This document shows, piece after piece, positions 12,691-26,035 of a DNA stretch of 64,000 nt. Source of the stretch: Lithospermum erythrorhizon. Lineage: Eukaryota; Streptophyta; Magnoliopsida; Boraginales; Boraginaceae. Below the pieces are notes generated by a model. It was not told the origin of the DNA. It made no database searches and saw nothing but the letters and a program-made list of their open reading frames with translations. Numbering within the stretch: position 1 is the first letter of the stretch; every line of letters begins with the position of its first letter. The stretch is taken from the NCBI GenBank assembly GCA_019722365.1, contig JADFUC010000816.1, forward strand, positions 1 through 64,000, in the 5' to 3' direction. The position numbers and the translations under genes were made by a program.

Positions 12691-14187
12691 ATGAAAGCTC
12701 GTGAAAAAAGTGAACACGATCAAATCGATAGTGTCCTTCCGATGATTCTGACATTTGGTATAACAAAATAAATATGCGGGTTAAACACAACTTGATAAAG
12801 TAAATGAGGCAAAGTGTTAACTGGTTGGTGCGAATAAGCGCTTTAGGTGTGAGACGACTTGCCCGAGGAAACGTTCCTTAATACTTTGAAGAAATTACAA
12901 GTGGGACTTATACGAATGCATGACATTCTACTTAGCACTTGGTTTTGCTCATTACAAACTTGCCAAAACTAGGATCCACCTATGTATCGTTTCATCGACG
13001 TTATTTCCGGTGTTAACACAATGCGCTCTGCTCGATGTAACTCTACGAAATATGTTATAGTAAAGTGTTATAACATACGTTACATTAATTAGTAGCTTTA
13101 GAGAGAACTAGTAACACACTAACCTACACAATGGTTGTCTTCTCGAGCTAGCACACTACAATTGTGTTCTTGATGGACCTAGAATGAAAGATTGTGTAAG
13201 GAACAACTTGTGCTACACTCCTATTTTATGTCACGTGGAGTCGGATGATAAGTATGGAAACTTCTTTGGGCCGACTTAAACGCGTTTCCATATAATACAA
13301 GATCCTCGAGGATCTCGGTTCTGCCAAACATAGAGACGTGTAGATGTGACAAATCTTCAAGAAGCGATCTACAAGAATCCTAGAGGACTTGGGCTCTAAG
13401 TAATTGCTATCCAAGATCTCCCCCGCCAATGCATGATTCACCGTATCACATCATCGACTTCATATTTGCAAGTAAGGCAGGTAATTTCGGTTTAGCACTT
13501 GATAGAAAACATCTTCGAGAAGGCTTTCAACGGTTATACGTGCAAGCGGCCCGGTGTTATAGAGTTATGCTACCGGAAAAATTTCGTCAGCCCACCTTTC
13601 TTCAACAAACTCCCCCTTTGGGTAAGTTTTTCGTGACAAATGCATCTTCGAAATAACCTCATATAAGAGCCCAGCAGCAAGTGTTAAAACACAAAAAACC
13701 CCAGTTATGAAATAAACATAACCATCAAATGTCAGTCCGACTATCGGCCATGGTGGACACATCAAAACACACGAAACCACCAAATGCTTCCCCTGTTGTC
13801 TAAAAACACCAACCCATTACATAGGGGATGCGGAATAAGGACGGATCGACCACGGCGCCCTGACGAGTAGGGGTCTTCGTAATTACCTTCCTCGGCGTCC
13901 ATAAAATGATGAAACTTAGAGGATCCACACACGGATCTTAGCGGTGAGTCTAGAAATTTAGTTGTGGTATTCTCAAGTGCTTGACAACTTCGAGGACACG
14001 CTTCTTCAATTTAAATTTTCCCTTCAAGTTGACAATGTTGGCCTCAGCCAGGTGAATCTCCTCATTGATCTACAGCTACTCTTGAAACACGCCAGTTAGG
14101 ATAGGCTGTAATAACTTTCAGTGCGAGTGTTGGTTAGGACCGGGTGCATCTTAAGAGGTTAGAGGCACATCATTACCCTTTTTCCTT
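12691..14187. other. Probable old transposon-derived DNA, unassigned
   Basis: This stretch is less AT-rich than its left neighbour. Open frames at 13226-13441 (minus), 13429-13656 (plus) and 13565-13783 (minus) match nothing I recognise. The minus frame at 13565-13783 has a hydrophobic segment (VYFITGVFCVLTLAAGLLY) that could be a membrane helix, but one segment is not enough to name a gene. Confidence 0.3.
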
Positions 14188-14548
14188 TCATCGATTTTCC
14201 GCGATCATAAGAGGCTTGACATCAACACCAACTCCATCTTCTGGCTGAAGCAAATCAGGTTTCTGAGCAAGCAGAATACCACAGATCATACTCGTACTAA
14301 AATCCAATAGGTTTGAGAGTGGAATGTGACTTAGCATGGTCAATGACTTGATCAAAGATAACCTGACCAATGTTGAGTTGTTCATCAGATCCTAAAACAT
14401 ACAACACTTTCCCCATGAGGTGAGACACATTAGTGTTGTTGGAGCGAGAACTGAGATGGGGCAGGCGACCTTGTGTAGAACTAAGTATCTCGTATTGAGT
14501 GTGGAGCCGGCCCGAAATTTGAGTTCCATGCCGAGGCCATGTTTTCAC
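14188..14548 (-). pseudogene. Fragment of a plant transposon protein domain
   Basis: Two overlapping minus-strand frames (14297-14548 and 14188-14385) together read through IGQVIFDQVIDHAKS, LKPIGF and, after a frameshift, MICGILLAQKPDLLQ. From memory this resembles the putative plant transposon protein domain found in many dicot retroelements. It lies just outside the 3' LTR of the gypsy element, so it belongs to a different, older insertion. No other domain of that element can be seen. I am moderately sure of the family and not of the element type. Confidence 0.4.
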
Positions 14549-14856
14549 GGTATTCGATTAAAACCACTATGACATCTCCCAGCTTCAAGGAATACCCAGT
14601 TATCTCAGAGTTTGAAATGCCATAGTAACTGTTCATCACTCTTGGACTGAAGTCGAATGTATAATGTCCCTCTCAGAGCTTCACGCCCGATGGCTTCATG
14701 TCCATCTTCATCAATCTTGTCACTTAGGCGTTACACAAACTCCACCCCCTGACGCTTTTGATACCTTTGGGACTATCCATCATGGATAGTATGCCGGCGT
14801 CCTGCGGGAATGTCAGCCCGTAGGTCACGAGCATTAGCGATAGTTGCCTCTAAAAA

Positions 14857-15390
14857 TGTAATTTGCCATATTTTTGTCTAGGGTATCTTGGGCACAGGCT
14901 ATTATATTTTAGGCGAATCAAACTGATTGGTTATCCTTTGTAGCCCTACTTGGTTGAAATCCTCTTTGGGGAATATGGCTAGTCTTCGGTTTGAAATTCT
15001 TTGAATCAACTGATGACTTCGGCCGTGGAAGCGACTGATCTCCTTGAGTCGCCGTGATATCTGAAAGTGAGGCCGGAAACCGACCACAGACACTTCGACG
15101 ATCAAGTTAGTAGCGATTCAAAGAGGAGGTAAAGTACTAAGAGATGGTGGCGATTACGCTTAAACAGAAATGATCTTGGTATAGGCACGATTACAAGGCT
15201 TTAATTGGGCTTTTTGATGAAAAGCGATTCTTGACCGTGACACGCGTCCTAAGTACACTGTAGGCAGTGGAAATGGTATTGATGCAGCGGTGATGGGGGA
15301 ATTTTGAAAAGCGCCAGGTCTTAGACTGTGATACAGTGTCATTCATTATCATTAGTACATATAAGTCCATGAGATTTATTTACCTTATCA
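14857..15390 (-). repeat. 3' LTR of the gypsy element
   Basis: Read on the minus strand it begins TGATAAGGTAAATAAATCTC and ends near GGCAAATTACA. A polypurine tract (AAGTGGGGGCAAT) lies immediately upstream at 15391-15403. It matches 33281-33574 at both ends but is about 240 bp longer, so the other LTR has an internal deletion. Confidence 0.75.
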
Positions 15391-18300
15391 ATTGCCCCCA
15401 CTTATTTCTTGTGTAAATAAATATTAAGTCTCCTAGAATGGATGAACAAGGAATAAGCTCTATCTTGAAATTGGTGAATCATCATTTTATTATAAACAAG
15501 TTTATGTGAAATTGCCCTTATGCAAAAGTTGCGGTGAAGCCTAAACAGGAGTCTCTGTGACTGGCTCCTGCGGGCGAATCATCTTGGTGGCAGTGTGCTA
15601 TCTCTGGAATTCTCATTCCCTTGAGTGACGGTTAGGAATCGAGTGGCCTCGAAAATCACGCCCAATGATGATGTCGAGACCTCTGCCCCTATAAAAGTAT
15701 GTTATTCTTAGCCATGGATTTCTTTACGAATTTTGATATTCTCTATTTTCCTCTTTTAGTTGTACTTTTCTTAACCTCTCGTTTCCATAAGTACTCTCAC
15801 CGATACTCCGTAAGCCACAACTCCACTTTCCTCTGAATTTGTTTCCACCGATACTTGTCATCATAAAAAGGTATGTTATTCTTAGCCATGGATTTCTTTA
15901 CGAATTTTTAGTATTTTACCGTCTATTTTAGTTGTAGGAAGAAGATGAACGATTTCGTAGGGTTTTATGAATTTTCTGAATTTAAAGACGTGATTTTTTG
16001 GGGATGTTTCTTTATTTTGATTGTATATTCTTTTAGTTATTGTCTATGCATGGTTTTTGGGGTTGATATCACGATTGATTTTAGGTTTGTATGTAGCATT
16101 AGATAAATGGTTGGAGTTTATCGAGGCAGTGATTGTTCATCTTCAAACTTCGATCATGACTTCGGTTATTGAGTTACGACTCTCTTGTTCTTGAGTTTTG
16201 GGGGGGGTAGGTTTAACTACTATTTTACCAGTTGCCCCCAATGAGTGCTATCTCTCGCGATCATCTTCCTTTACCCAGCCAGATAAGATGTGTCAATCTT
16301 GAATAACGGCGGACAATTATGACTGGCTCCTGGACCCGAATCACAGAGACTTGAAGGGGAGTTATGCCAGTACCACCGCGGTGCCTTGATCGAATGACCG
16401 AATCAATGTCTGTTGTGCAGCACTCCCGGGGCTGCCTTGAGCCGACATAGCATATCAAAGGTATTATGGATTTACCCACTAATAAAGTGTTCGATCCCCA
16501 GCAGGCGGTGATAACCTAGATGGAGTTCGCCACTTATTTTTCGTTCCCACACAGTAGTGACTCGTCTTGCCCTTGGCGATCAGTTAATATTACCTCGGGT
16601 AGATGCCAAGGGACCCGGCAATTCTAATTACCTAGAATTTCACCCCACAGTATATGTAAACCTTTCACATGGCATGCGGCACGCCGCTTTCTAATTTGTA
16701 AATAACAACTACATAACCATTACTTAGTGCTCCCAGGTCGGGTTAAGTCCTATAGGTAGATTGTGGTTGAATGTGACCATCTTTGAAGTCGCATCTAGAG
16801 ATCGCGGGAGTCGGATTTTGAGTTCCCTATTAAAATTGTTTTAGTGTTACTCGTACGATCCTACTTTTGTGCAAATCGTCGGAAAATATCTTAGTCAAAA
16901 GCGTCCCAAAAAGGTCGGATAAATTTAACCAAGTGGTTTTTGCTCGGGGGCAAGGATCAGTGTGCCTCACATCTAGACCCTCCAGACCGAAGGGCAGCCC
17001 CTTCCTCCCCGATATTGAGGAAGCGACCTAATCTGGTATAAAAGATTAAGCTCCATTCTTCCTCGGGACACCGATAGAACCAGACAGTTACCACAGTATA
17101 ATTATGGATGAGATTTTTGTTAATAAGAGCCGGGTCTTGTATACTTAGTAAAGAATTTGACACGAGGAGTCCAAAGGCGATCCTCCGACTTAGGGTATTT
17201 AACTGACAATCTTTTACTTATTTTTCTTAAGTTGTTTCATCCTTAACCACATTAATTGTTTCCGTAGCAATTGGTGATGTTATACATGTCCATCCACACG
17301 ATGAAGTGGAGTTGTGTATGTTGGGGCGACCCTCCTTAGCCGCTTCGCGTGAAACCAAATCTAAGATAAGCGAGGGAATATGGTCCCGTAGACTTTTCCC
17401 CAGCGGCTCCTTGTCCACTTAATCTCGCTCCCTCGCCGGTGGTGGATTCGGTTTTGAAAGTGCTGAAAAAATCCACCTTTGCTCATGCCAAAAGCGATAT
17501 GCAGCGAAAGAAAGCGCCTCAAGTGTGAGCTCGCGGTGATTACGGGAAGACACAGTTCGTTCCCAGTGCCTCGCATAGGACATGTGGCTCCTCCCGAATT
17601 AGTCCTAACTTTGCTCTGATGGATTTGACCTTACGCCACTTTCGACCACGGTATGGGTCCGTGTAATCAAAATGGGGAATCTCCCACGCCATGTTGAATT
17701 AGGCAACCATTTCCCCCACGGAATCCATTACCCACTCCGATTCCTGAGAGTCGACAATCGAAGATGAATTTAGCGGAGAAGGAAAAGCGATCATCCTTCA
17801 CAGGGTATTCAAGTAAGTATGACACCCTCAATTCCTAACTTGGAGTCACCGAAGACGCCCCATGGAAGGCTCTAGAATTCCATATCATCTTGCGAAGCTA
17901 TGTTCTCGAAAGATGGTTACCGGTGACGCTGGAAGATCCTTTATGTTGTCCACAGCTCGATCTAAACATTTACTGGTCAGTTTTTCCGAATGAGTTATCA
18001 AGAACTTTCGACTTTCATTCTTAACCCGATCTTTTGATTCGTAGGGTATAAATGGTTCATTGCAGCCATGACCCTTAGCTCGCATAAACCACTACTGCGG
18101 TTGCGAATCAAGTATAGAAGAGTCTTAAAGAGTGGGTTGATTGAGGGTATAAGCGAACATCTTGCTTAAAAAGGAATTAGAGACCTCATCCCAGCTTTCT
18201 GAAGAGCGAGCCAGGGATGGATGGTCAGACAAGGCTGTCCACGGAGAAAAGAAATTCTTTAAGGCTTGGTAGATGAGAGAACCTTGCTAACCCGAAAAGG

Positions 18301-18528
18301 ATGACTAAATGGAAGGCCTATGCAGGTGGAGGCCGAACAGGCTGCCCCGACTTAGTAGAGGCGAATCGAGCCTAGAATAAGCTACCGGGGGAGGGATGTA
18401 GCTCTGGTGTTGTTCTTGACTCGAGTTGATTCGCCGAGACGGAAGATAAGGGGTGCAGTCTGGTATACTCCAGGTTAACGGTGAATGCGCAGCCTACTTT
18501 CGCTCCTGCTGATCACAAAATAGGTTTT
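15391..18528 (-). other. 3' spacer of the gypsy element (part beyond the copia insertion)
   Basis: Between the gypsy 3' LTR and the nested copia there is about 3.1 kb without a recognised protein domain. Minus frames of 60-72 codons (16261-16479, 16957-17163, 17227-17418, 17361-17576, 17885-18085) are scattered. Similar strings recur, for example GACTGGCTCCTG with a nearby CGAATC at about 15560 and 16321. Together with 26941-28394 this makes roughly 4.6 kb between integrase and LTR, long for a simple gypsy. It could be an extra ORF region as in Tat/Ogre/Athila-type elements, now unreadable. Confidence 0.45.
15694..15940. repeat. Local tandem duplication of about 175 bp
   Basis: The string TTATTCTTAGCCATGGATTT with flanking sequence occurs near 15700 and again near 15874, each followed by CTTTACGAATTTT and, further on, TTTTAGTTGTA. 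The two units are diverged in their second half. Confidence 0.7.
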
Positions 18529-19483
18529 TGTTGGGAAATCAATGAGAAATTGATTCCATTTATTATGTCGTTGCGACAATTGTATCAATTCATTTACGAG
18601 TTAGGTTAAATGTGATTATCGAACTTAGTATTCAACTTAGTATATATTACTACGTAGGTTACCAAAGCTGATAATTTAATGGGTTATGGCGATTGCTAGA
18701 TGTTTACTCGTGTCGTTATAATAATAGTGATTATTATTATTGCAAACTACTATTATCGAACAGAGGTCCACACACATGGGTGACGTTGAGTTATATTTCA
18801 TGTAAATTAAAAGGAAGCTTGTAAAAATTGAAATGTATTTCTCGATTACAAAATTCTACATTTTATGTAAGAATATCGATTGAACAAATAGAATCAATTA
18901 AATAGTTATTTAATTGGTTCGGTAATTTTAGTATTTATCAATAACTGAAAGATTATTGATATTGACTCGTCTTATTTAATTAGCTAATTAAATAGTTGAC
19001 TCATTAACTTAACTTCATTTAATTAATGCTTAACGAACTAATAGAGTTAAACAGTGAAGCTAATACTTAACGGGTTCACTTATCGGGTTTATTTAACTGT
19101 ATATAAGTGTGCTAGGGTTTTTCATGACATAATATGTTCTCGAAAGAAACCTAAATCCGCCACCCAGCGATTTCTCCCGAAAATCTTGGGGTTTTAGTTT
19201 TGTTGACGCTTGTTTCTTAATAAATCATTCTTGGTTGAAATACTCTGCTTTGGTGTGGATCAAGCTAGAGATATCATACGATTGATATTTACAACAAAAT
19301 TTGAAGGAAGTCAAATTCCGTTGAATTGGGCGTGTCAGATTTATTGGTAATTCTTTCATTTGCATTATAAGCTACTCGTGATTACATATTGTAATTATGT
19401 GTATTTTTGAATAATGTAGTAAGCGGCTAAGATCTGGATCTATGAATTTGTGTTATACTCATATATCCATATATTTTCCATCA
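18529..19483 (+). repeat. 5' LTR of the nested copia element
   Basis: Begins TGTTGGGAAATCAATGAG and ends CCATCA. It matches 26036-26940 along its length, including the unit ATAGAATCAATTAAATAG and the probable promoter stretch TGTATATAAGTGTGCTAGGG. It has roughly 80 bp near 18765-18850 that the 3' copy lacks. Many small differences suggest an old insertion. Confidence 0.85.
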
Positions 19484-21443
19484 GATGACCTCGTGAGCCA
19501 AATTAAAGTTGATTTACATTGTTTATTTTATGCTTGGTTTGTATTTATCAATTTTATTTGATTAATTCTTGTTCATATATTTAATTGATAAATATACGAT
19601 GAGAATAAATCACCGTGTTCTTGATTATTTATTTACACATATGTTAGAAGTTTATGATGATGTATTATCATATTTTGTTAACATGGATTTTGTTTCATAA
19701 ATTAAAAGGACGATTTAATTGGTTTGTTTAACGGTTTGTAAAAACGTTTTGAAGTGTAGAAAATTTGTAAAATTAAAAACTAATTGTTTCCTAGAACCCA
19801 GATAGCACGCATTAGAAGAAGATCTTCATTAAATTTCATATTTTTTTGAATTTTTCAAAGTGCCACAAAATTTTGAAGGATTTCTGTTTAATTAATAATT
19901 AAATGAAAAATTTATTTTGTGACAACCAATAGGATTTGTTCTAGAAATTAGAGTTGTTAAGATTCATAAATTTTGAAAATTTTTTAAAGTCTCCAAAAGC
20001 GATTTTACAAGCGAATTAAATTAAATCACCAAGCAGAGTTAAATATGGAAACATTACCATAAATCGACGACCCGACTTAGGCGACCCTAAATGGCGGCGT
20101 CGATTAATCGGATCCGGGCCGATTTTATTAACAAAATAGATGATCTAGGTCGTCCGAGCCCGTCATGATGTGTGCCACTAATTTTGAAATCTAATTAGAA
20201 TTTATTTCTTATTTAAGTTTCTTAAATTATGGACTATTATATTCGGTTTATATTGATTGTTGTCATTTCAATTACTAATTAATTTTAATTAATTATGTGA
20301 TGATAATTAATTAATTTCCTTTATATTATATATTTTGGTAATTTAAAATAATTCTGTTGGCCATTCCTACTTAATATATTTTTTAGAATATATTTGTGAT
20401 AAATATTTTTCTACAATATGTATATGGTTAATAATTATTGGTAATAATTATTAATTGACATGTGTATGATAATTGAGTTTATATTAATTAATTTTAATAT
20501 GTGTAATTACATGGATTAATTAATTTGATAATTACAAACATGCATTTTCCAATTCCATTTAAAATATTTATTAAGTTCATTTATATGATTTAATAAAGTG
20601 TCTATATTTTGTAATGGTGATTGGAATGGAGGTATATAGATATGGCCCATTTATTTATTTTTCTGGTCTGCGAACCGTAATAAATGACCTTAAAATCGTA
20701 TTTTCTTGTATTTCTTTATTTATTGTTTTTACCCACAAGCTTGCAGTACTAAGATGAGTTAGTATATAAATATTGTAGTGAAGATATTGAAGATCGTTTC
20801 TGGTGGTAGTCTTGTTGGTTTGGATCGAAGTACAGAATACGAGAATTATGACTTATGTTAGTATTTGATAAATATACTTTTAATAGGTTCTAGGGTCCTC
20901 ATTATATCTCTGAATGTGCATTACTTGTTTATTTTTTCATGTTGCGTGTATTCTTGATTATATTATAGTAATAAGCGGAGTAAATGAAAACAAAGTGATA
21001 ATAATCTCACATTCAGAAATTTAAGCAAAGTATCAAGCCAATTTTAAAAATTGTGCAATCAATTACATCGGTGGGCACACCATGATGGCTTGGGTGTTAC
21101 AATGTTGCATTTGATATGACAATGGATCATGTTGAAGTAATTTCATTAACGTTGTGAGCTTCGGATAATCAATCAAATATGGCTTTGGTTTAATTGTCTT
21201 AACCGGTTTTGGAGATCACCGTGTTGGGTAGCATCTTGTAAGAGATACTGATGACTTCAAGTTATGCGTTCTACATAATTGGTTGTTAACCTATTTATTA
21301 TCGGATTCAAAATGTATGCAGTGTTGCCGTTTAATTTAAGTATAATGAATCTTGATGCCTTATATTTAGGTGAGATTTAGTATTAGTATTTGCTATAATT
21401 TTGTTTTGTAAGGTTTTTAGCACCCAATAGTTTACTGAGTCTG
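19484..21443 (+). other. Long untranslated leader of the copia element
   Basis: About 2 kb of very AT-rich DNA between the 5' LTR and the gag start. I see no coding frame and no clear primer-binding site (TGGTATCAGAGC is not visible at the LTR edge). Such long leaders occur in some plant copia lineages. A secondary insertion inside it cannot be excluded. Confidence 0.5.
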
Positions 21444-21475
21444 TTGTCTTCATTTACTTATTCTTGTAGAATTAT

Positions 21476-21746
21476 AATGGCTAGCACGACTACTACTCAT
21501 CCTAGAACTCTGCTTCAACCTACATTAACTCGCTGCGTGTATGATGGTGCAAATTTTGAGACGTGGTCTCGTGAGTTGAAGGTTGTCTTCAAGTTGCGAG
21601 TTGAATCTTGTATAAGGAATTCCTATAAGACCTTAAGGGACAACGTGTATGCCTTTGGAAAGAAATATGAGTTAAGTAAGAAGGACTCTAAATGCAAAAT
21701 TAATGCTTTATGCTTACTGGATGGAAAAGCGGTTGTTTGTGTATGA
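21476..21746 (+). pseudogene. copia gag, N-terminal part
   Basis: The ATG at 21476 opens a frame starting MASTTTTHPRTLL and containing YDGANFETWSRELKVVFK, the short N-terminal block typical of copia capsid proteins (a W-x(3,6)-M/L-type start). It stays open for about 90 codons and then stops near the start of the next block. The rest of the capsid domain and the zinc knuckle are not readable in one frame. Confidence 0.55.
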
Positions 21747-22219
21747 TGAGTATCACGTGACATTTATCAGGCTCTTGAGGTAGATCGGAAAGGCGTACAA
21801 ATATGAGAAATCTGAAACCTTTCGTGCTCTCTGGCTGAGGCATCAGCCTGATTCGATTGCGTACTTGAGGTGATGGATACATCCATGGTGCGAGTCCTTC
21901 GGGATCTGAATAAGCCCCGAGTTAGAGTTCTTTATCTACCATGATTTTGCTTTTGTTGATGTAATGCCGTTACATCAAAGGCTATAAGTACAAGAATCGA
22001 TCAAGCCCTCGCCGAGATTCATAAACAAATAACCACATGATGCTAATGAATTTTGGATATGAACAGAGGCCTTCAACTTTTTCTTGTCGTTGCCTCACAG
22101 CGGTGGCGATCGCGGGAGAGAGAAGAGACAAGGGTGTCTCTGAGATGACATACTGTATTGCAAACTCAGGTCTTGAAAGGGCTGTGGTCAATCGAGATAG
22201 AAAAAAAGGTTTAATAACG

Positions 22220-23210
22220 CTTGGCCTAAAAGGTATGTATTGTGAAGTTTGTACAACTTCTAATTCGCCGTGGGTGCACTAGACACGGTTGTAGTTCTCA
22301 TATTTGTCATATCACGGGAACTCAAGTCAAGTAGAGACTGAAAGAATGGATCACGTGTGGGGAGCCGAGGCGAAGGTTGCGGCCGCCACAGGTAGGATCC
22401 GTCGGTTTAATTGCCTCTGAGGGCTTTGTTTGAACTTATCTCGGTTTACTATGTACACGCAATTTGCGGAATATTATTCTGTTTTCTGTTTTGAATAATG
22501 ATGGTTTTCATTTCAATAGATCCCAGATGAATTGGGATCACGGGGAATGGGTAGTATTTAGTACCGCCTCCACTTCCAAAGATAATTAAATTCGTTTTTA
22601 GACATGATTGGGTCATATAACATGAACTTAAGCGGAATATGCCTAATGACTTAAATCAGGACATACCTATGGCATTGCTGATTGGGTCATATTACTTGAG
22701 AACGAGATCAAAACTCCACTCCGGTGGGATACTTGAAGGTTTAGATTATGAATCATCACGATAAGTGTGAATGCTGCCTTTTGGGCAAAATGACTAAACT
22801 TCCTTGTGGATTCAATGAGGGCAAGTGATTTATTAGGGGATCATACACTCCGATGTATGTGGGCCAATGAACACATACGCAAAGAAGGAGGTTATAACTA
22901 CTTCATTACATTCTTGATGATTCACGGTGAATACGGTTTGTGTATACGATGAGACACAAACAACGAGTCCTTTGAGAAATTCAAAGGAATTGCAAATGAA
23001 GTACAAAACCAATTGAACAAGACAATAAGATTCTCGATTACGATGGGGTGGAGAATATTTGAGTCACGAGTTCAATACTCTTCTTAGAGTGTGGTATTAT
23101 TTACTTTCGGCTCCAGCGGGAGCATAGCAGCGTAATGGCGTGTCGAAAGGAGAAATCGAACCCTTCTTGACATGGGTGATATATGATAAACCTATCGATC
23201 TACGGTTAAT
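22220..23210 (+). pseudogene. copia protease and integrase remnants
   Basis: Near 22240-22330 the frame reads YCEVCTTSNSPWV, then after an indel a stretch matching the copia protease pattern around the catalytic DTG (here GCTAGACACGG is split by an extra base). At 22770-22800 CLLGKMTKLP marks the end of the pre-integrase region. At 22860-23100 fragments equivalent to the integrase core follow (MRHK, then a stretch like EKFKE, then NKILDYDG where the catalytic D-containing block should be). All are in shifting frames, so no working enzyme is encoded. Confidence 0.6.
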
Positions 23211-23595
23211 TTATGGAAATATGCACTTCATGCGACAAACACCTTAAGCGGATGTCCAGCAGTCGAGATAAAACTCCCGTGAGCTGTGGTTTGGGAAGAT
23301 TCTCGAGATTGGGTTTCAGATTTGGAATTTTGTGAAGCTTATGTTAAGAGATTAACAAAAGATAACTTGGCCCAAATCTAATAAATACTATTTCTTAAGA
23401 TATCAAGGGAATGTGATTGGTTACTACTTCTACGAAGCGAGAATAAAATCTTCATTGATAGAATAAAGTATTCCTTGAAAAGGAATATTTGTCAGAGGGT
23501 AAATGTCGTGTTCATCTTGATGAAACTCAAGGCGATGAAGTCAATGTCGACCACGTCTAATCGCAGAGGCATCGACACACCACAGAATTGGTACC

Positions 23596-24480
23596 TTGTT
23601 TCATAGAGACCGGTTCTTGATTGCGGCTTATGGAAGAACCAACCTTAGGAGATCAGCGAGGATCGCCGAAAACGAGAAGCGGTATGGTGAAGGCATCATT
23701 GAAAGTGAGCCCACTTCTTACAAAGAAGCAATGAATATGGAGATGGCGACAAATAGCAGAAATAGCCATACAATCGAGATGGATTCTATGTACCAAAAAG
23801 CGAGTTTGGTCCTTTGTTAGTTACAGATAAGAGTATACATTGAATGTAAATGGGTATTAAGAGAAATATGATAAAGGCGAAAACGTTGATGTTTTCAAAG
23901 AAGCTAGACTTAATAGTGAGTTTCAAACAAGTTCAAGGAGTGGACTATGGCGACACTTACTCGCCCGATGGCTATGCTTAAATCCATCGGATAATGTAGC
24001 CATTCTTCTGCGTTAATGACTATGAAATATGACAAAATAGATGTAGAAGCGCTTTCTTTGAATGGAAATTTAGAGGAACGTGTGTACATGGTACAGCCTC
24101 CAGAACTTTACCTAAAGACCTAAGAAGGTATACAAGTTGCAAAGTCCATTTATGGTCTTAAAGCGAGGCATCCGGTTGGAATCACATTTGATGAATCAAT
24201 CAAAGAGTTTGGTTTCATCAACGAAGAAAAAATCTTGTATACAAGAAGGTGAGTGGGAGTTATATATTTATAGTCACGTATGTCGATGACATAGTTATCA
24301 TTGGAAACAATGTAGAGTTACTAAACTTCGGTCAAGGATTGGGCGTGCAAATGTTTTCTCGATGAAGGACTTAGGCGAAACCTGATATACTTGGAATAAA
24401 GATCCACGAGATCGAGCCGGGGTGATTGGACTTTGTCAAGATACTTATGTGAATAAAAGATACTGCAAAGGTTCAGCATG
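23596..24480 (+). pseudogene. copia reverse transcriptase remnant
   Basis: The frame at 23596-23820 has LRRSARIAENEKRY and EPTSYKEAMN, the usual lead-in to copia reverse transcriptase. The active-site block VTYVDDIVIIGN is clear at about 24272-24310, with YVDD as in copia elements. Between these, expected motifs appear only as shifted fragments (for example GVDYGDTYSP near 23940). Non-functional. Confidence 0.75.
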
Positions 24481-24659
24481 AGTAATTCAAGAGTAATCTC
24501 CCGTAGACATGGAGTTCAACTCGGCGAGCACGATTATTATTCTGAGTCTGAGATGAGCAGAATGAAGAGACATACTACGCTTTGATTATAGGATCCATAA
24601 ATGTATGCCATCTTGTGCACTAGACACGATGTGTCTTATGCACCTAAGTGTAACATTGA

Positions 24660-25190
24660 ATACCACCTAATCCGGTGAAAGCCTTTGGATTGCAGGTGAA
24701 ATGCGTTTTGAAGTATCGAGAAGAACTAAATGCTTTCTTGGTATATGGTGGAGATGAAAGTTACTTGATGACGATTATTACACCGGCCGGTTCAAACTAC
24801 TTGAGGCGACTACTCGTTCCCGGTCTAGGTATATATTTTTTGTCTCGGCGGTGGGTTCAACCAGTCACATTTCCGGTCTACCTGAGAATACGAAATCTGT
24901 CCTTGACGTCTGAAGCGGCCCAAAGAAGCATGTTGGATAAAGAAATTTGTGACCGAACTTGGTGTAGTACCTAGCATTGAGGGACCAGTGGAGTTGCTTT
25001 GTGACAATCTTGGGGCTGACCAAGCTCGAAGCTAAAGAGCCGAGCACGTCGCGAGTCGACACGTACTCGGAAAATGTCGCTTTGATTAGAGATATGCTTG
25101 ATAGAGGTGATGTCAAAGTATGTAAAGTAGAAACAGAGGCCAATCTGGCCGACCCTTCACTAAACCACTAAGTCAGGCAAAGCATGATGA
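24660..25190 (+). pseudogene. copia RNase H remnant
   Basis: The frame reads KCVLKYREELNAFLVYGGDE (24700-24758). After shifts it continues with TELGVVPSIEGPVELLCDN (about 24957-25010) and ends with PLSQAKHDEHAVNIG just past 25170, the usual C-terminal RNase H and tail of copia polyproteins. It is broken at several places. Confidence 0.7.
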
Positions 25191-26035
25191 GCATGCAGTG
25201 AACATAGGTCTTAGACAGATGTCGCAGTGGTGTTAGGTTAAGTGGGAATCGATATGTATCTATTGAGTTATGAACAAATATTTGAATATTATTGATTCTT
25301 ATATTTTAATATATTTGTGTGTTATATCCTATCATTTAAATTTACATATATTAAAAGCAATAGTGTATCCTCGATGAGTGAAAGGTTAAATCACTGAGTT
25401 AGTCTATGTTTTCTAGAGAGTAACATAGTGATGCAGCTGATGCAAAACATAGGATAGCCAAAAGGCCTTGATAGGATCTTGATAGTTGGACGACAAGCAT
25501 CATATGACTAAGATGGTGTTTTGATTAGTGATCAAGATTACGATCACGTGCTACATGACTGAATCAATACCGTGGGCAAATCCAGTCGATGGCTGGTGAG
25601 TATGACGAAGCAATTATAGAAGATAATAACTATGCATTGTCCTATGATATGTGTTTAGAATTTTAGGTCGTCAATTCTTAGACCTACGATATATGACTAT
25701 ACGTGTTATCTGAAACTCGTACTTTGACTATGACCAAGCGTGCACTTGGCCCGGGGGAATATAGCGGTATATGTTAGGTGTAGCCGATTAAGGTGTAGCG
25801 ATAGATGTTGATATATTGGGAGGAGTTTGTCAGGTCCTTGATATCTGAGGAAGATCTCGAAGCCTCTCGTAAATTAGATGCTTGATTGGTTTATGGGGCG
25901 CCATAAATGCTTATTCGAGTTCATACTCAGTAAAAGAAAGTTGTGGGTGTTTCGTGACACTTGACTTCTTATGGTTAGCCTAAACCAGAGATCTTGGATA
26001 AAGGGTGTAAGATAATCGTCAAGGGCAAGTAAGAG
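25191..26035 (+). other. copia 3' untranslated region
   Basis: No coding frame. It lies between the RNase H tail and the 3' LTR. The last bases (GGGCAAGTAAGAG) are purine-rich and fit a polypurine tract priming second-strand synthesis. Confidence 0.55.

Noticed and set aside
13565..13783. Exon of a membrane transporter
   Set aside because: One hydrophobic segment only; the region is surrounded by transposon debris and no splice partners are visible.
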